Below, piece by piece: positions 8,369-15,990 of a stretch of 64,000 nt of DNA. How positions within the stretch are numbered: position 1 is the first letter of the stretch; each line of letters starts with the position of its first letter. The notes beneath the pieces are model-generated. The model was given only the letters and a program-made list of their open reading frames with translations. It was not told the origin of the DNA and searched no databases. Source of the stretch: Actinomadura litoris (lineage in GTDB: Bacteria; Actinomycetota; Actinomycetes; Streptosporangiales; Streptosporangiaceae). Both the position numbers and the translations under genes were made by a program. The DNA is taken from NCBI RefSeq assembly GCF_009733595.1, contig NZ_WOFH01000001.1:124001-188000 (forward strand), written 5' to 3'.

Positions 8369-8398
8369 TTGACAGCAGATCATTGGCGGTCATACGTT
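8369..8398 (+). promoter_or_regulatory. Sigma70-type promoter for the nitroreductase
   Basis: TTGACA at 8369-8374, an 18-bp spacer, then TACGTT at 8393-8398. Downstream, CACAGATG is repeated at 8412-8419 and 8427-8434, with the inverted CCATCTG upstream near 8358; these are candidate MarR half-sites around the start of transcription. Confidence 0.5.
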
Positions 8399-8444
8399 TC
8401 ATTCGTCTGCCCACAGATGATTTGCTCACAGATGGAGCGCCGCG

Positions 8445-9092
8445 ATGACCCTCGACCTGACCCCCGACGAACTGCTGTCCACCACCCGGGCCGTCCGCAA
8501 GCGGCTCGACCTCGACCGGCCCGTCCCCCGGAGGCTCATCGAGGAGTGCGTCGACCTGGCCACCCAGGCGCCCACCGGGCGCAACCGGCAGCGCTGGCAC
8601 TTCATCGTGGTCACCGAGCGCGCGCGGCGGCGCGAGGTGGGCGACCTCTTCCGCCGCGCGCTGGCCGCCGCCGAGGGCCATCCGCTCACCGGGGACGACG
8701 TCCGCCGCATGAACCACGCCCCGCGCTCCACCCAGGGCGTGTTCGACGGGCTGCGCCATCTGACCGAGAACATCCACCGCGTCCCGGCGTTCGTCATCCC
8801 CGCCATCGAAGGGCGCACCGACCGCGCCTCGGCGGCCCTCCAGTCCGGGACCTGGGGCTCGATCCTGCCCGCGGCCTGGAGCTTCATGCTCGCCGCGCGG
8901 GCCCGCGGCCTCGGCACCACCTGGACCACCGCCCAAGGTCCGCTGGAACCCGAACTCGCCGCGATCCTCGGCGTCCCCTACCGCGAGGTGATGCTCGCCG
9001 CGTTCATCCCGCTCGCCTACTCCATCGGCACCGACTTCAAGCCCGCGCCCCGCATCCCCCGCGACCAGGTCCTCCACTGGGACCACTGGTGA
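8445..9092 (+). CDS. Nitroreductase-family FMN oxidoreductase
   Basis: A 215-residue protein with nitroreductase-fold features: TTRAVRKRLDLDRPVP (the RRSxR-type FMN phosphate site), ATQAPTGRNRQRWHFIVV (active-site loop) and ARARGLGTTWTT before the C-terminal FMN contact. Members use NAD(P)H and FMN to reduce nitro groups, quinones or enones. It faces a MarR regulator, so it is probably induced by its substrate class. It is convergent with the flavin-dependent oxidoreductase at 9117. The physiological substrate is unknown. Confidence 0.85.
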   Translation: MTLDLTPDELLSTTRAVRKRLDLDRPVPRRLIEECVDLATQAPTGRNRQRWHFIVVTERARRREVGDLFRRALAAAEGHPLTGDDVRRMNHAPRSTQGVFDGLRHLTENIHRVPAFVIPAIEGRTDRASAALQSGTWGSILPAAWSFMLAARARGLGTTWTTAQGPLEPELAAILGVPYREVMLAAFIPLAYSIGTDFKPAPRIPRDQVLHWDHW

Positions 9093-9116
9093 GGGTCCGG
9101 GCGAGACCGCCGGAAC

Positions 9117-10064
9117 TCAGGTGAGGAGCGACCTGGCCTCGGCGGCCAGGTCGAGCTGCCGCGCGAAGTCGTCGCCGTCCAGGGCGAGGCCGATCTCGTC
9201 GACCCCCGCCTCGGCGTACGCGGCGAGCCGCTCGGCGGCGCGGGCCGGCGCTCCCGAGAGGGAGATCTCGGCCACCTGCTCCGGCGCCATCTGGAAGGCG
9301 GCGCCTAGTTGCGCGACCATCGCCCCGCGCGCGGTCTCGTCGGCGGCACCGTCCCCCAGCACGGCGTGCACGCCGAGGTAGACGCGGGGCACCGGGCGTC
9401 CGCGCTCGGCCGCGAGTTCGCGCAGCCGCGCCGCGGCCTTCGCCACCTCCGCGGGCGTCAGCGCGGACGGCAGCCACAGGTCGCCGTACTGGGCCGTGCG
9501 GCGCAGCGCGGGCTCGGCCGCGCTCCCGCCGATGAGGACCGGCGGCATCGGGGCGCCCGGCGCCAGCGTGACGACCGGGCCGCCCGGGACGTCCGGCAGC
9601 GCGGTCGGCTCCCCGGCGATCAGGCCGGGCAGGACCTCCAAGGCGGCGTCGAGGACATGCCCGCGCCCCCGCGCCGGAGCCCCGACCGCCTGCCAGAACG
9701 GCGAGCCGGGGAACCCGCCGATGCCGACTCCGAGCCTGACCCGGCCGCCCGACAGGTGCTGCAACGTCTGGACCTGCGCGGCGAGCATGGCGACCGGGCG
9801 GGTCGGCACCGACAGCACGCCGAAGTCGAGCGTCACCCGCTCCGTGACCGCCGCCGCCGCGGCGAGCACGGCCACGCTCTCCAGCGCGGGCGTGCCGTTG
9901 CCGATCAGCACGTCCGCCGCGCCCACCGAGTCGAAGCCCGCGGCCTCGGCCCGCCGCGCGACGTCGGTGACCCCGCCGAGACCCGCCGCGGGCGCCCCTC
10001 CCAACGTGGGCAGGCCGATGCCGAGCTTGAGGGGTGTCACCTGGGGCTTCGTTTTCTCGAACAT
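9117..10064 (-). CDS. LLM-class (luciferase-like) flavin oxidoreductase
   Basis: A 315-residue TIM-barrel protein. KLGIGLPTLGG opens the barrel, followed by DFGVLSVPTRPVAMLAAQVQTLQHLSGGRVRLGVGIGG, the typical luciferase-family stretch, and MPPVLIGGSAAEPALRRTAQYGDLW near residue 190. Members bind FMNH2 or F420. Short length and lack of an obvious monooxygenase-specific insert make an F420-type reductase possible. It is a single gene on this strand. Confidence 0.82.
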   Translation of the reverse strand: MFEKTKPQVTPLKLGIGLPTLGGAPAAGLGGVTDVARRAEAAGFDSVGAADVLIGNGTPALESVAVLAAAAAVTERVTLDFGVLSVPTRPVAMLAAQVQTLQHLSGGRVRLGVGIGGFPGSPFWQAVGAPARGRGHVLDAALEVLPGLIAGEPTALPDVPGGPVVTLAPGAPMPPVLIGGSAAEPALRRTAQYGDLWLPSALTPAEVAKAAARLRELAAERGRPVPRVYLGVHAVLGDGAADETARGAMVAQLGAAFQMAPEQVAEISLSGAPARAAERLAAYAEAGVDEIGLALDGDDFARQLDLAAEARSLLT

Positions 10065-10184
10065 CCCTTCATGATGGAACCTGAAGCCTTGTTGAGGTCA
10101 ACCGCGCCCGGTGGTCAGGTGGAGTACGCGCCGTCCCAGGGGTCGCGGAACCCGAGGCCGTCGGGGTAGGGCTCGGCCCAGTCG

Positions 10185-10976
10185 TCAGGGTTTGCGGGCC
10201 ACGCCGCCCGCGCAGGAGACCTCGGGGACGTCCTCCTGGCCTGGGGCCGGGCGCCACCGTGTCACGGGGACGACGCCGGGTTCCAGCAGTTCCAGGCCGT
10301 CGAAGAAGCGGGTGATCAGTTCCGGGCTCCGGGGGGTGTAGGGGATGGCGCCGCTGCCGGCGTTGTAGGCGCGGATCGCCTCGGTGTAGTCCGGGTCCTG
10401 GTCGGTTCCGTCGTAGACGGCGAGGTGGCTGCCGGACGGCAGCGCGTCCATGAGCGTCGCGACGATCGACCTGGCCTGGTCGAAGTCGGGGACGAGCCCC
10501 AGGATGCCCATCAGCATGAGCGCGACCGGGCGGTCGTAGTCGAGGGTCCGGGCGGCCTCGGCGAGGACGGCGCCGGGGTCGCGCACGTCCGCCTCGATGT
10601 AGTCGGTGGCGCCCTCGGGCGTGCTGGTGAGCAGGGCCCTGGCGTGGTCGAGCACCATCGGGTCGTTGTCGACGTAGACGATCCGCGCGGTGGGCAGGGC
10701 CCGCTGCGCGACCTCGTGCGTGTTGTCCATCGTCGGCAGGCCGGTGCCGATGTCGAGGAACTGCGCGACGCCCGCCTCGCCCGCCAGGTACCGCACCACC
10801 CGGCGCAGCATCTGCCGGGACTGCTGGGCCATCGCGACCATCCCCGGGAACGTCGCGAAGACCCGCTCGCCCGCCTGCCGGTCGACCGGGTAGTTGTCGG
10901 TGCCGCCCAGGAGGAAGTTCCAGACCCGCGCCGAATGCGGCACGGAGGTGTCGATCCTGTCCGCCGGGTCCGTCAC
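10185..10976 (-). CDS. DUF574 SAM-dependent methyltransferase (second copy)
   Basis: 263 residues, same family as the gene at 4329: HSARVWNFLLGGTDNYPVD, FLDIGTGLPTMDN, IVYVDNDPMVLDHARALL and the terminal VARKP are shared in order. The two copies differ clearly in sequence, so they are old paralogues and not a recent duplication. The GTG at 10976 is preferred because GAGGAC lies six bases upstream; a GTG twelve codons earlier is also open. The acceptor is unknown. Confidence 0.86.
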   Translation of the reverse strand: MTDPADRIDTSVPHSARVWNFLLGGTDNYPVDRQAGERVFATFPGMVAMAQQSRQMLRRVVRYLAGEAGVAQFLDIGTGLPTMDNTHEVAQRALPTARIVYVDNDPMVLDHARALLTSTPEGATDYIEADVRDPGAVLAEAARTLDYDRPVALMLMGILGLVPDFDQARSIVATLMDALPSGSHLAVYDGTDQDPDYTEAIRAYNAGSGAIPYTPRSPELITRFFDGLELLEPGVVPVTRWRPAPGQEDVPEVSCAGGVARKP

Positions 10977-11041
10977 TGGCCGTCCTCGCTGGTCGGGTTC
11001 CGAAGTCCTCACCTGAGGGTTACCCCGAGATCGGCCGCTGA

Positions 11042-11812
11042 CTACCGGCCCTGGTGGAGGTGGGCGAGGAATTCGTCATTGGGACGGGCCGGGGACGGGT
11101 GGCCGCGGCGGGAGTGGGTGAGGCCCGCGCGCAGGAGCTGCTGGACGAGCTGGTGCGCCGCCGCCCCCGGGTTGATGACGGGGATCGGGAGGTGCTCGGC
11201 CAGGTAGCGGTGCGACTGGTGCATGGTGGTGCTGCCCAGGATCAGCACGTGGACGTCGTCCTCGTCGATCGCCGCGCGGGCCGTGTCGAGCAGGACCGGG
11301 AAGATCTCGTCCTCGCGTCCGGTGAGCAGCGCCGCGGAGTCCGGGCGGACGCCGATGTCGCGCACGCTGACCAGGCGGTCGGCGAGCCCGGCGGCGGACG
11401 CGGCGGACGGGTAGAGCGCGTGCCAGGGCGGCCACATCGTGATCACGCCGATCCGGTGGCCGAGGACGCCCGCCAGCGCCATCGACGCCTGGCACGCGCC
11501 GACGACGGGGATGTCCAGCCGGGAGCGCAGCGCGCCGAGCCCGCTGTCGGACATGGAGTTGACCACGACGGCGGCGTAGCCGTCCGCCTGCGCGCCGGTG
11601 GCGGCGGCGAGCACCGCGACGTCGCTGAGCGTCCGCTCGTAGGCGCTGTCGATCATGTTGAGCGGGCCGTCCGCGGGGGCGGTGAACTCGACGGCCACGT
11701 CGTCGTCGACGATCTCCGCGGGGAGCTGCTCGGCGAACGCCGCCCGCGCGGGCGGGGGAACCGCCACGGGAAGGACGTGCAGGACGCGCCTGGTGGCCAT
11801 GGTCTCCGTCAT
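11042..11812 (-). CDS. Asp/Glu racemase-superfamily protein lacking both cysteines
   Basis: A 256-residue protein of the Asp/Glu/hydantoin racemase fold, two similar halves each with a Rossmann-like core. In hydantoin and Asp/Glu racemases each half supplies a catalytic cysteine (motifs like ACFSDPG and LGCTxM). Here these sites read NSMSDSG (Ser86) and LGSTTM (Ser194), so both thiols are replaced by serine. Thiol-based two-base racemisation is therefore unlikely; a decarboxylase, isomerase, lyase or binding role is possible. The start overlaps the stop of the AraC gene (ATGA), so translation is coupled; it is third in an operon with a flavin monooxygenase. Confidence 0.78.
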   Translation of the reverse strand: MTETMATRRVLHVLPVAVPPPARAAFAEQLPAEIVDDDVAVEFTAPADGPLNMIDSAYERTLSDVAVLAAATGAQADGYAAVVVNSMSDSGLGALRSRLDIPVVGACQASMALAGVLGHRIGVITMWPPWHALYPSAASAAGLADRLVSVRDIGVRPDSAALLTGREDEIFPVLLDTARAAIDEDDVHVLILGSTTMHQSHRYLAEHLPIPVINPGAAAHQLVQQLLRAGLTHSRRGHPSPARPNDEFLAHLHQGR

Positions 11813-12900
11813 TTCCCGCAGGCGGCGACCGTGAGCCGGGAGACGGGCCGCGAATGGTTGAGGGTCTGGGTGGGCGTCTCCCCGAACCGGCGCCGGTAGT
11901 GGACGCCGAAACGGGTCAGGTCCATGTATCCGGCGGCCTCGGCTATTTTCGTGATGACGCCGGGAGCGGAATGCGCGGCGAGAATGGCGGAGCGGGCGTT
12001 GTCGAGCCTCACCCCGCGCAGGAGTTGGGTGGGCGTGACGCCCCACTGGTCGCGGCAGATGACCTGGAGCTGGCGGATGCCGATGCCCGCCGCAGCCGCG
12101 ATGTCGCGGACGCCGATCGGCTCGTCGTAATGCGCGTGGACCCAGTCGCGGATCAGCGTGGCGAGGTAGTGCGGGACCCGGCGCGGCGGCTCCGCGAGCG
12201 ACGCGGTCGCGGTGTGCGGGAGCCCGAGCAGAATGGCGGTCAGCAGCGCCTCCTCCATGTTCCGCGCCGCCAGCGGATGCAGGTGGGAACCGTTGTCGAG
12301 AATGCCGCAGACGTGCCGCCAGGTCTGCTCGACGATCGAGGCGGGGGCCAGTGCCGGGGCGCCGGATTCGGAATCGTGGAAGCGCAGCGGAAGGCCGGGC
12401 TGGTCGCCCAGGTAGTCGGCGAGGTAGTCGGTGAGCCGCCCCGTGCTGGTGGCGATGACCAGGCACCCCAGCCGGGCGTCCGGCTTCATCCGCATCGGCC
12501 GGTCGTGGGAGAGGACGAGGCTTCCGCCCGCCGTGCCGTGGTCCTTGGAGTTGCGGTATTCGAAGTCCATCGGCGCGATCGGCGCGCACATGGCGAACTC
12601 GCCGTCGGTCGGCGGGGTGTCGACGATGACGCCGCCGCCGCCGTAGCGCACCCACACCAGGTTGACCGCGCCGACGCCGAGCGCGTTCACGCTGCCGTTC
12701 AAAGGAATGGCGCGGTCGAGTGCCTGGAGGTCGTGGCCGACGGCGAACGGCTCCACCTCGTCATGCAGGACGTCGATCTCCGTCACGCCGGAGACGCGCT
12801 GGTAGGCCGACAGCGGCGGCCGTTCTGGCCCGCGTTCCGGAAGGGCGGGCGGGGCGGTCTGGGTTTCAGTCATGTCGTCTGTGATCGATGTCGTGATCAA
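11809..12900 (-). CDS. AraC-family regulator with AraC-binding-like N-terminal domain
   Basis: A 363-residue protein: an N-terminal sensor domain of the AraC-binding-like type (about residues 40-230) and two C-terminal HTH motifs (IGVRDIAAAAGIGIRQLQVICRD, and GVITKIAEAAGYMDLTRFGVHYRRRFG). It lies between an LLM monooxygenase and a racemase-fold gene and overlaps both by 4 bp, so it most likely regulates its own operon. The TTG at 12900 overlaps the upstream stop codon; an ATG nine codons later is the alternative start. Confidence 0.85.
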   Translation of the reverse strand: MITTSITDDMTETQTAPPALPERGPERPPLSAYQRVSGVTEIDVLHDEVEPFAVGHDLQALDRAIPLNGSVNALGVGAVNLVWVRYGGGGVIVDTPPTDGEFAMCAPIAPMDFEYRNSKDHGTAGGSLVLSHDRPMRMKPDARLGCLVIATSTGRLTDYLADYLGDQPGLPLRFHDSESGAPALAPASIVEQTWRHVCGILDNGSHLHPLAARNMEEALLTAILLGLPHTATASLAEPPRRVPHYLATLIRDWVHAHYDEPIGVRDIAAAAGIGIRQLQVICRDQWGVTPTQLLRGVRLDNARSAILAAHSAPGVITKIAEAAGYMDLTRFGVHYRRRFGETPTQTLNHSRPVSRLTVAACGK

Positions 12901-13994
12901 CGGGATTCGGGACGCTCGGGATCGGAGACGCGGACGCCGCGGGCGCGGAGCCGGGGCATCACTTCGGCGGCGAAGTAGCCGAGCTCGTCGGCGTAGTTGA
13001 GGAATGACAGGGCGATACCGTCGAATCCCGCCTTCGCGAACCGCTCAAGGCCGTCCGCGACGTCGTCGGGATCGCCTATCAATGGGCAGCTTCCATGCCC
13101 GGCCGCGAAGCGGTCGCGGTACACCTGGAGCATTTCCGGGGTGAAGGACTGCGCGTGCAGGCCCTGGAGCCGCATCACCTCGTCGACGGCGGGCCAGTCG
13201 GCGTTCTCGTCGGCGTAGTAGCGCAGGAACTCCTCCGCCTCGGCGCGGGTCGGGCGGCACACGACGTGGCCGAGGGTGAAGACCCCGACGCTGCGGCCGT
13301 GCCCGGCGGCCTCCGCGCGGATGGCCTTGACGATCTCCGCGCCGTCCTCGGGGCCGCCGACGACCGTGAACGCCCGGTCGGCGTTGCGGGCGGCGAACGA
13401 GCGGCCCTGCGCCGAGGAGCCCGCGTTGATCACCGGCAGCCGGTCGCCCCGGTAGGGCCCCGGCGCGCCGACGACCCCCTTGAGCTGGAAGAACCGTCCG
13501 TCGTGGTCGAAGGGTTCGGCGCTCGACCAGATGCGGCGCACGATGTCCCACCACTCCTGCGCGAGCGCGTAGCGGGTGTCGTGGTCGCCCGGCAGCGTGA
13601 GGCCGAACATCTCGTACTCGGGGGCGTGCCAGCCCGCGACGATGTTGAGCCCGGCCCGCCCCTTGCCGAGGTGGTCGGCGGTGGCGAGCTGCTTGGCCGC
13701 GACGACCGGGTGGTGGAACGCGGTGTGGACGGTGCTGAACACGCGGATCCGGGTGGTGGCGGCGAGCAGGCCGGACGCCCAGACGAGCGGGTCGAGGGCG
13801 CTCTTGTGGAACTCGGTGTCCGGGCCCCAGTCCGTCCAGCGGGCGACCGGCAGCAGGAAGTCGATGCCCGTCTCGTCCGCGAGGCGCGCGAGCCGGAGGT
13901 TGTTGTCCCAGGTGGCGTGCCACCGCTCCGGCACCTTCGTGATCGCCAGTCCCGACTCGGTGTTGGGTGAGAACAGGCCGAGCTGGAACCCCAT
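12897..13994 (-). CDS. LLM-class flavin monooxygenase (RutA/SfnG-like)
   Basis: A 365-residue TIM-barrel flavin enzyme. MGFQLGLFSPNTESGLAI opens it; GRAGLNIVAGWHAPEYEMFGL matches the V(T/A)GW..PEYEQMG region of pyrimidine oxygenase RutA and dimethylsulfone monooxygenase; VINAGSSAQGRSFAARNADRAF is the flavin-phosphate region. It should insert oxygen using FMNH2 from a separate reductase, which is not encoded next to it. The ATG at 13994 follows GGAGGAG. It is the first gene of the unit with AraC and the racemase-fold protein. Substrate unknown; RutA likeness does not prove a pyrimidine substrate because no other rut gene is present. Confidence 0.82.
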   Translation of the reverse strand: MGFQLGLFSPNTESGLAITKVPERWHATWDNNLRLARLADETGIDFLLPVARWTDWGPDTEFHKSALDPLVWASGLLAATTRIRVFSTVHTAFHHPVVAAKQLATADHLGKGRAGLNIVAGWHAPEYEMFGLTLPGDHDTRYALAQEWWDIVRRIWSSAEPFDHDGRFFQLKGVVGAPGPYRGDRLPVINAGSSAQGRSFAARNADRAFTVVGGPEDGAEIVKAIRAEAAGHGRSVGVFTLGHVVCRPTRAEAEEFLRYYADENADWPAVDEVMRLQGLHAQSFTPEMLQVYRDRFAAGHGSCPLIGDPDDVADGLERFAKAGFDGIALSFLNYADELGYFAAEVMPRLRARGVRVSDPERPESR

Positions 13995-14156
13995 CACGCA
14001 TCTCCTCCACCCCGGCACGCCGCGCGGCACGTCAAGCACCGGCCGTCCCAGTATCGGCATCAGCCCGGCGATGGGCAACGGATCGCGCCGTGTTATCCCG
14101 GCCGAAACAGATGATCATTAACCGGGATGACAATTGGGCGGTTAAGCGTTTCGGGG

Positions 14157-14519
14157 TCAGGAGCCGGTGCGCCGCTCCGGGCGGCCGCCGCCCACCGGCA
14201 TGACGCCGAGGCGCAGTTGGTCGAATGGACCGGGCGCGCGGGCCTCGCCTATCACCTGCCCTCTCGCGGTCGCGTACACACTGACCTGCGCGACGGCGGT
14301 GGTGTGGCGGTCGGCCCAGCGGATCAGGGTTTGGGTCACCCTGGCGAGGTGGACGCCGCACGCCCTTCGAGTTCGGCGGACGGCATGGCGGCCGCGGCGA
14401 TTCTCCTGGTCCCGGCGATTGTCCTGCTCCAGCGCGATCCGGAAACACGACAGCCGGTCGCAGCCGGGCACCGAGCAGGTCTGGCGGGCATTCGCGGGCG
14501 TTCGGATTGGATCAGTCAT
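14157..14519 (-). CDS. Small cysteine/histidine-cluster protein, unknown
   Basis: A 120-residue basic protein. The N-terminal part reads CSVPGCDRLSC, followed by CGVHLARV about 35 residues later, which looks like a metal site (C-x5-C-x4-C...C-x2-H). The C-terminal half is not recognised. The ATG at 14519 is the first before the cysteine cluster and has only a weak ribosome site. It is preceded by a long hairpin and stands alone. Coding status rests on codon bias and the conserved-looking cysteine pattern. Confidence 0.55.
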   Translation of the reverse strand: MTDPIRTPANARQTCSVPGCDRLSCFRIALEQDNRRDQENRRGRHAVRRTRRACGVHLARVTQTLIRWADRHTTAVAQVSVYATARGQVIGEARAPGPFDQLRLGVMPVGGGRPERRTGS

Positions 14520-14583
14520 CGGCAGATGCCTCTGGGCGTGGACCCCAGAAAAGGGTGGCGGGAGATTTGTCGGGGGCGTCGGG

Positions 14584-14659
14584 GTAAGGCCCGGGCCCCG
14601 CGGGGCGGCGGCCCGAGGGGGCGGCTTTCGCCGTCCCGCGGGGCCCGGGTTCGCCTTAC
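14584..14659. terminator. Long hairpin between two minus-strand genes
   Basis: CCCGGGCCCCGCGGG (14590-14604) pairs perfectly with CCCGCGGGGCCCGGG (14635-14649). Flanks GTAAGG and CCTTAC extend the stem beyond a 4-nt bulge. It lies 79 bp past the stop of the membrane protein gene and before the next start, so it is probably a terminator. Confidence 0.65.
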
Positions 14660-14737
14660 GGCGATATGTGCCGCGCGAGCGGGGGCATTTCGGTTCCGAA
14701 TCAACCGGAACGCGCCCTGTCCGCGCGGCGGGCGGTC

Positions 14738-14992
14738 CTACCGGCTTCGCCGCCAGGGGAGCGCGGCCAGGAGCAGTTCGAGCAGCCGGGCATTGTTGTC
14801 GAAGGTCGCCGGGTCGCGATGGGCGCGCCAGGCGATCACCAGGATGAACAGCACGTACAACGCGATGAGCACGCAGAGGACTATCGCGAGAGCAAGGCCG
14901 GCGGACCCGCCCGCGAGTGCGAGGTGTCCGGCGAGTTCGCCGGTGGGGGGTTCGGCGGGCGCCTTGACTCCGTGTCCAGTAATGTCGTGCAT
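14738..14992 (-). CDS. Small single-span membrane protein, unknown
   Basis: An 84-residue protein with a hydrophilic N-terminus (MHDITGHGVKAPAEPPTG), one long hydrophobic segment of about 30 residues (GSAGLALAIVLCVLIALYVLF and on) and a basic C-terminus ending PWRRSR. The start has GGAGG seven bases upstream. No family is recognised. It is followed by a strong hairpin and has no operon partner. Confidence 0.65.
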   Translation of the reverse strand: MHDITGHGVKAPAEPPTGELAGHLALAGGSAGLALAIVLCVLIALYVLFILVIAWRAHRDPATFDNNARLLELLLAALPWRRSR

Positions 14993-15249
14993 AGACGTGC
15001 CTCCGTCTTCCGGATACCGAGAGTGCTGGGTGCGGAGAGCACGAGGAGGGGTCGTCTTCCCGTAAGTCTGTTGGTCGCAGGTACGGGAGGGCGGCCCTTC
15101 CACTCTCCAAAAGGGCGGTGACCATGCGAAAGGCACCGCCGACCGCCATCGGACGCGATCAGATGTCACGAGCGGCGCGAAGCCGGTGACCTGCCGCGAC
15201 CGGTGGCGTCACATTCATGCCGGGCATATCGCGCCGGACGCACCGCCGA

Positions 15250-15411
15250 TCACGGCGGCGCCGAAACGACGGCGGTGAGCGGCGAACAGGCCGCATCCCT
15301 CATGCCCGTGGAGGCCGGAACACCCGGTCGCCGCCATGGCGTTCGGACCCGGCCGCCATTCCCGGTCAGGCCACGCTCGCTCGCGGATGAATTCAGCGGA
15401 CGCATGACCAT
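15250..15411 (-). CDS. Possible 53-residue peptide with strong ribosome site
   Basis: An open frame MVMRPLNSSASERGLTGNGG... of 53 codons starts after AGGAGGGC, one of the best ribosome sites in the window. It has no signal peptide and no recognised motif; one cysteine (residue 42) lies near the C-terminus. It is in a region otherwise without genes, so it may be a real small protein or a chance frame. Listed as a candidate only. Confidence 0.3.
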   Translation of the reverse strand: MVMRPLNSSASERGLTGNGGRVRTPWRRPGVPASTGMRDAACSPLTAVVSAPP

Positions 15412-15940
15412 GCCCTCCTAAAAGGCGACCGGTACGAGACATGTGGCCGCCCGCTCGGCGGACGCCGGAAGCGGGCACCGGGTGGAACCGACGATCGCGC
15501 TGCGGCCCTCGCCGGTTTCGGCCAGGTTGACCCGCGCCCACCGGCGGCGACCGGCGGGTACAGATCAGCGGCTTCCAGCATGCCCCAACTTCACCGCCCG
15601 TTCAATTCGCAATTCACAGGAGCTGTGACGCTATCGACAGAACCCCCGTACGTGGCATTTATCCGGGAATACCCCTAATAGGCGTCCCTAGCGATATGCC
15701 GGTCTGGGGCGGCTTTGTTGGCAATTGTCGCGGTCGAACGGCGGCGCTTCCGGCGATGGCGCGACGGCGGCCCGCACGCGTGCTGAGCGGGGATTGCGCC
15801 CTCCACCCAGGACGAGGACGAACGTTTCAGAACAGCACATGAGGCACTCCGCGGACGGGCACCCAGAGCCGACTTTCCCGCCGGAAAGACAACTGTGGCG
15901 CCCCCGATCGCGGCCGGATGCGGCCATCACCGGACGCGCA
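15412..15940. other. Region without a supportable gene
   Basis: About 530 bp holding only short frames without ribosome sites or family resemblance. It includes a lower-GC stretch (about 15,590-15,730) that could contain promoters, but no clear -35/-10 pair was found. Confidence 0.4.
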
Positions 15941-15975
15941 CCGCCCCGGCCCTGCCGAACGCGGGACCGGGGCGG
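15941..15975. terminator. Hairpin after the PhoD gene
   Basis: Nine-bp stem CCGCCCCGG (15941-15949) with CCGGGGCGG (15967-15975), 15 bp past the stop codon of the minus-strand phoD gene. No U-run. Confidence 0.55.
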
Positions 15976-15990
15976 CGGGCGTTTCGTCCG

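Noticed and set aside
10110..10184. Protein-like stretch (DDWAEPYPDGLGFRDPWDG, minus strand) just past the second DUF574 stop
   Set aside because: It reads well but in a different frame from the methyltransferase, which already ends at the usual VARKP. No start codon or ribosome site supports a separate gene.
11042..13994. Idea that this operon is a rut pyrimidine pathway
   Set aside because: Only the flavin enzyme resembles RutA. RutB-RutG relatives are absent and the racemase-fold protein lacks catalytic cysteines.
15215..15541. Longer minus-strand frame overlapping the 53-codon candidate
   Set aside because: Arg/Gly/His-rich, no ribosome site at any start, and no recognisable domain.
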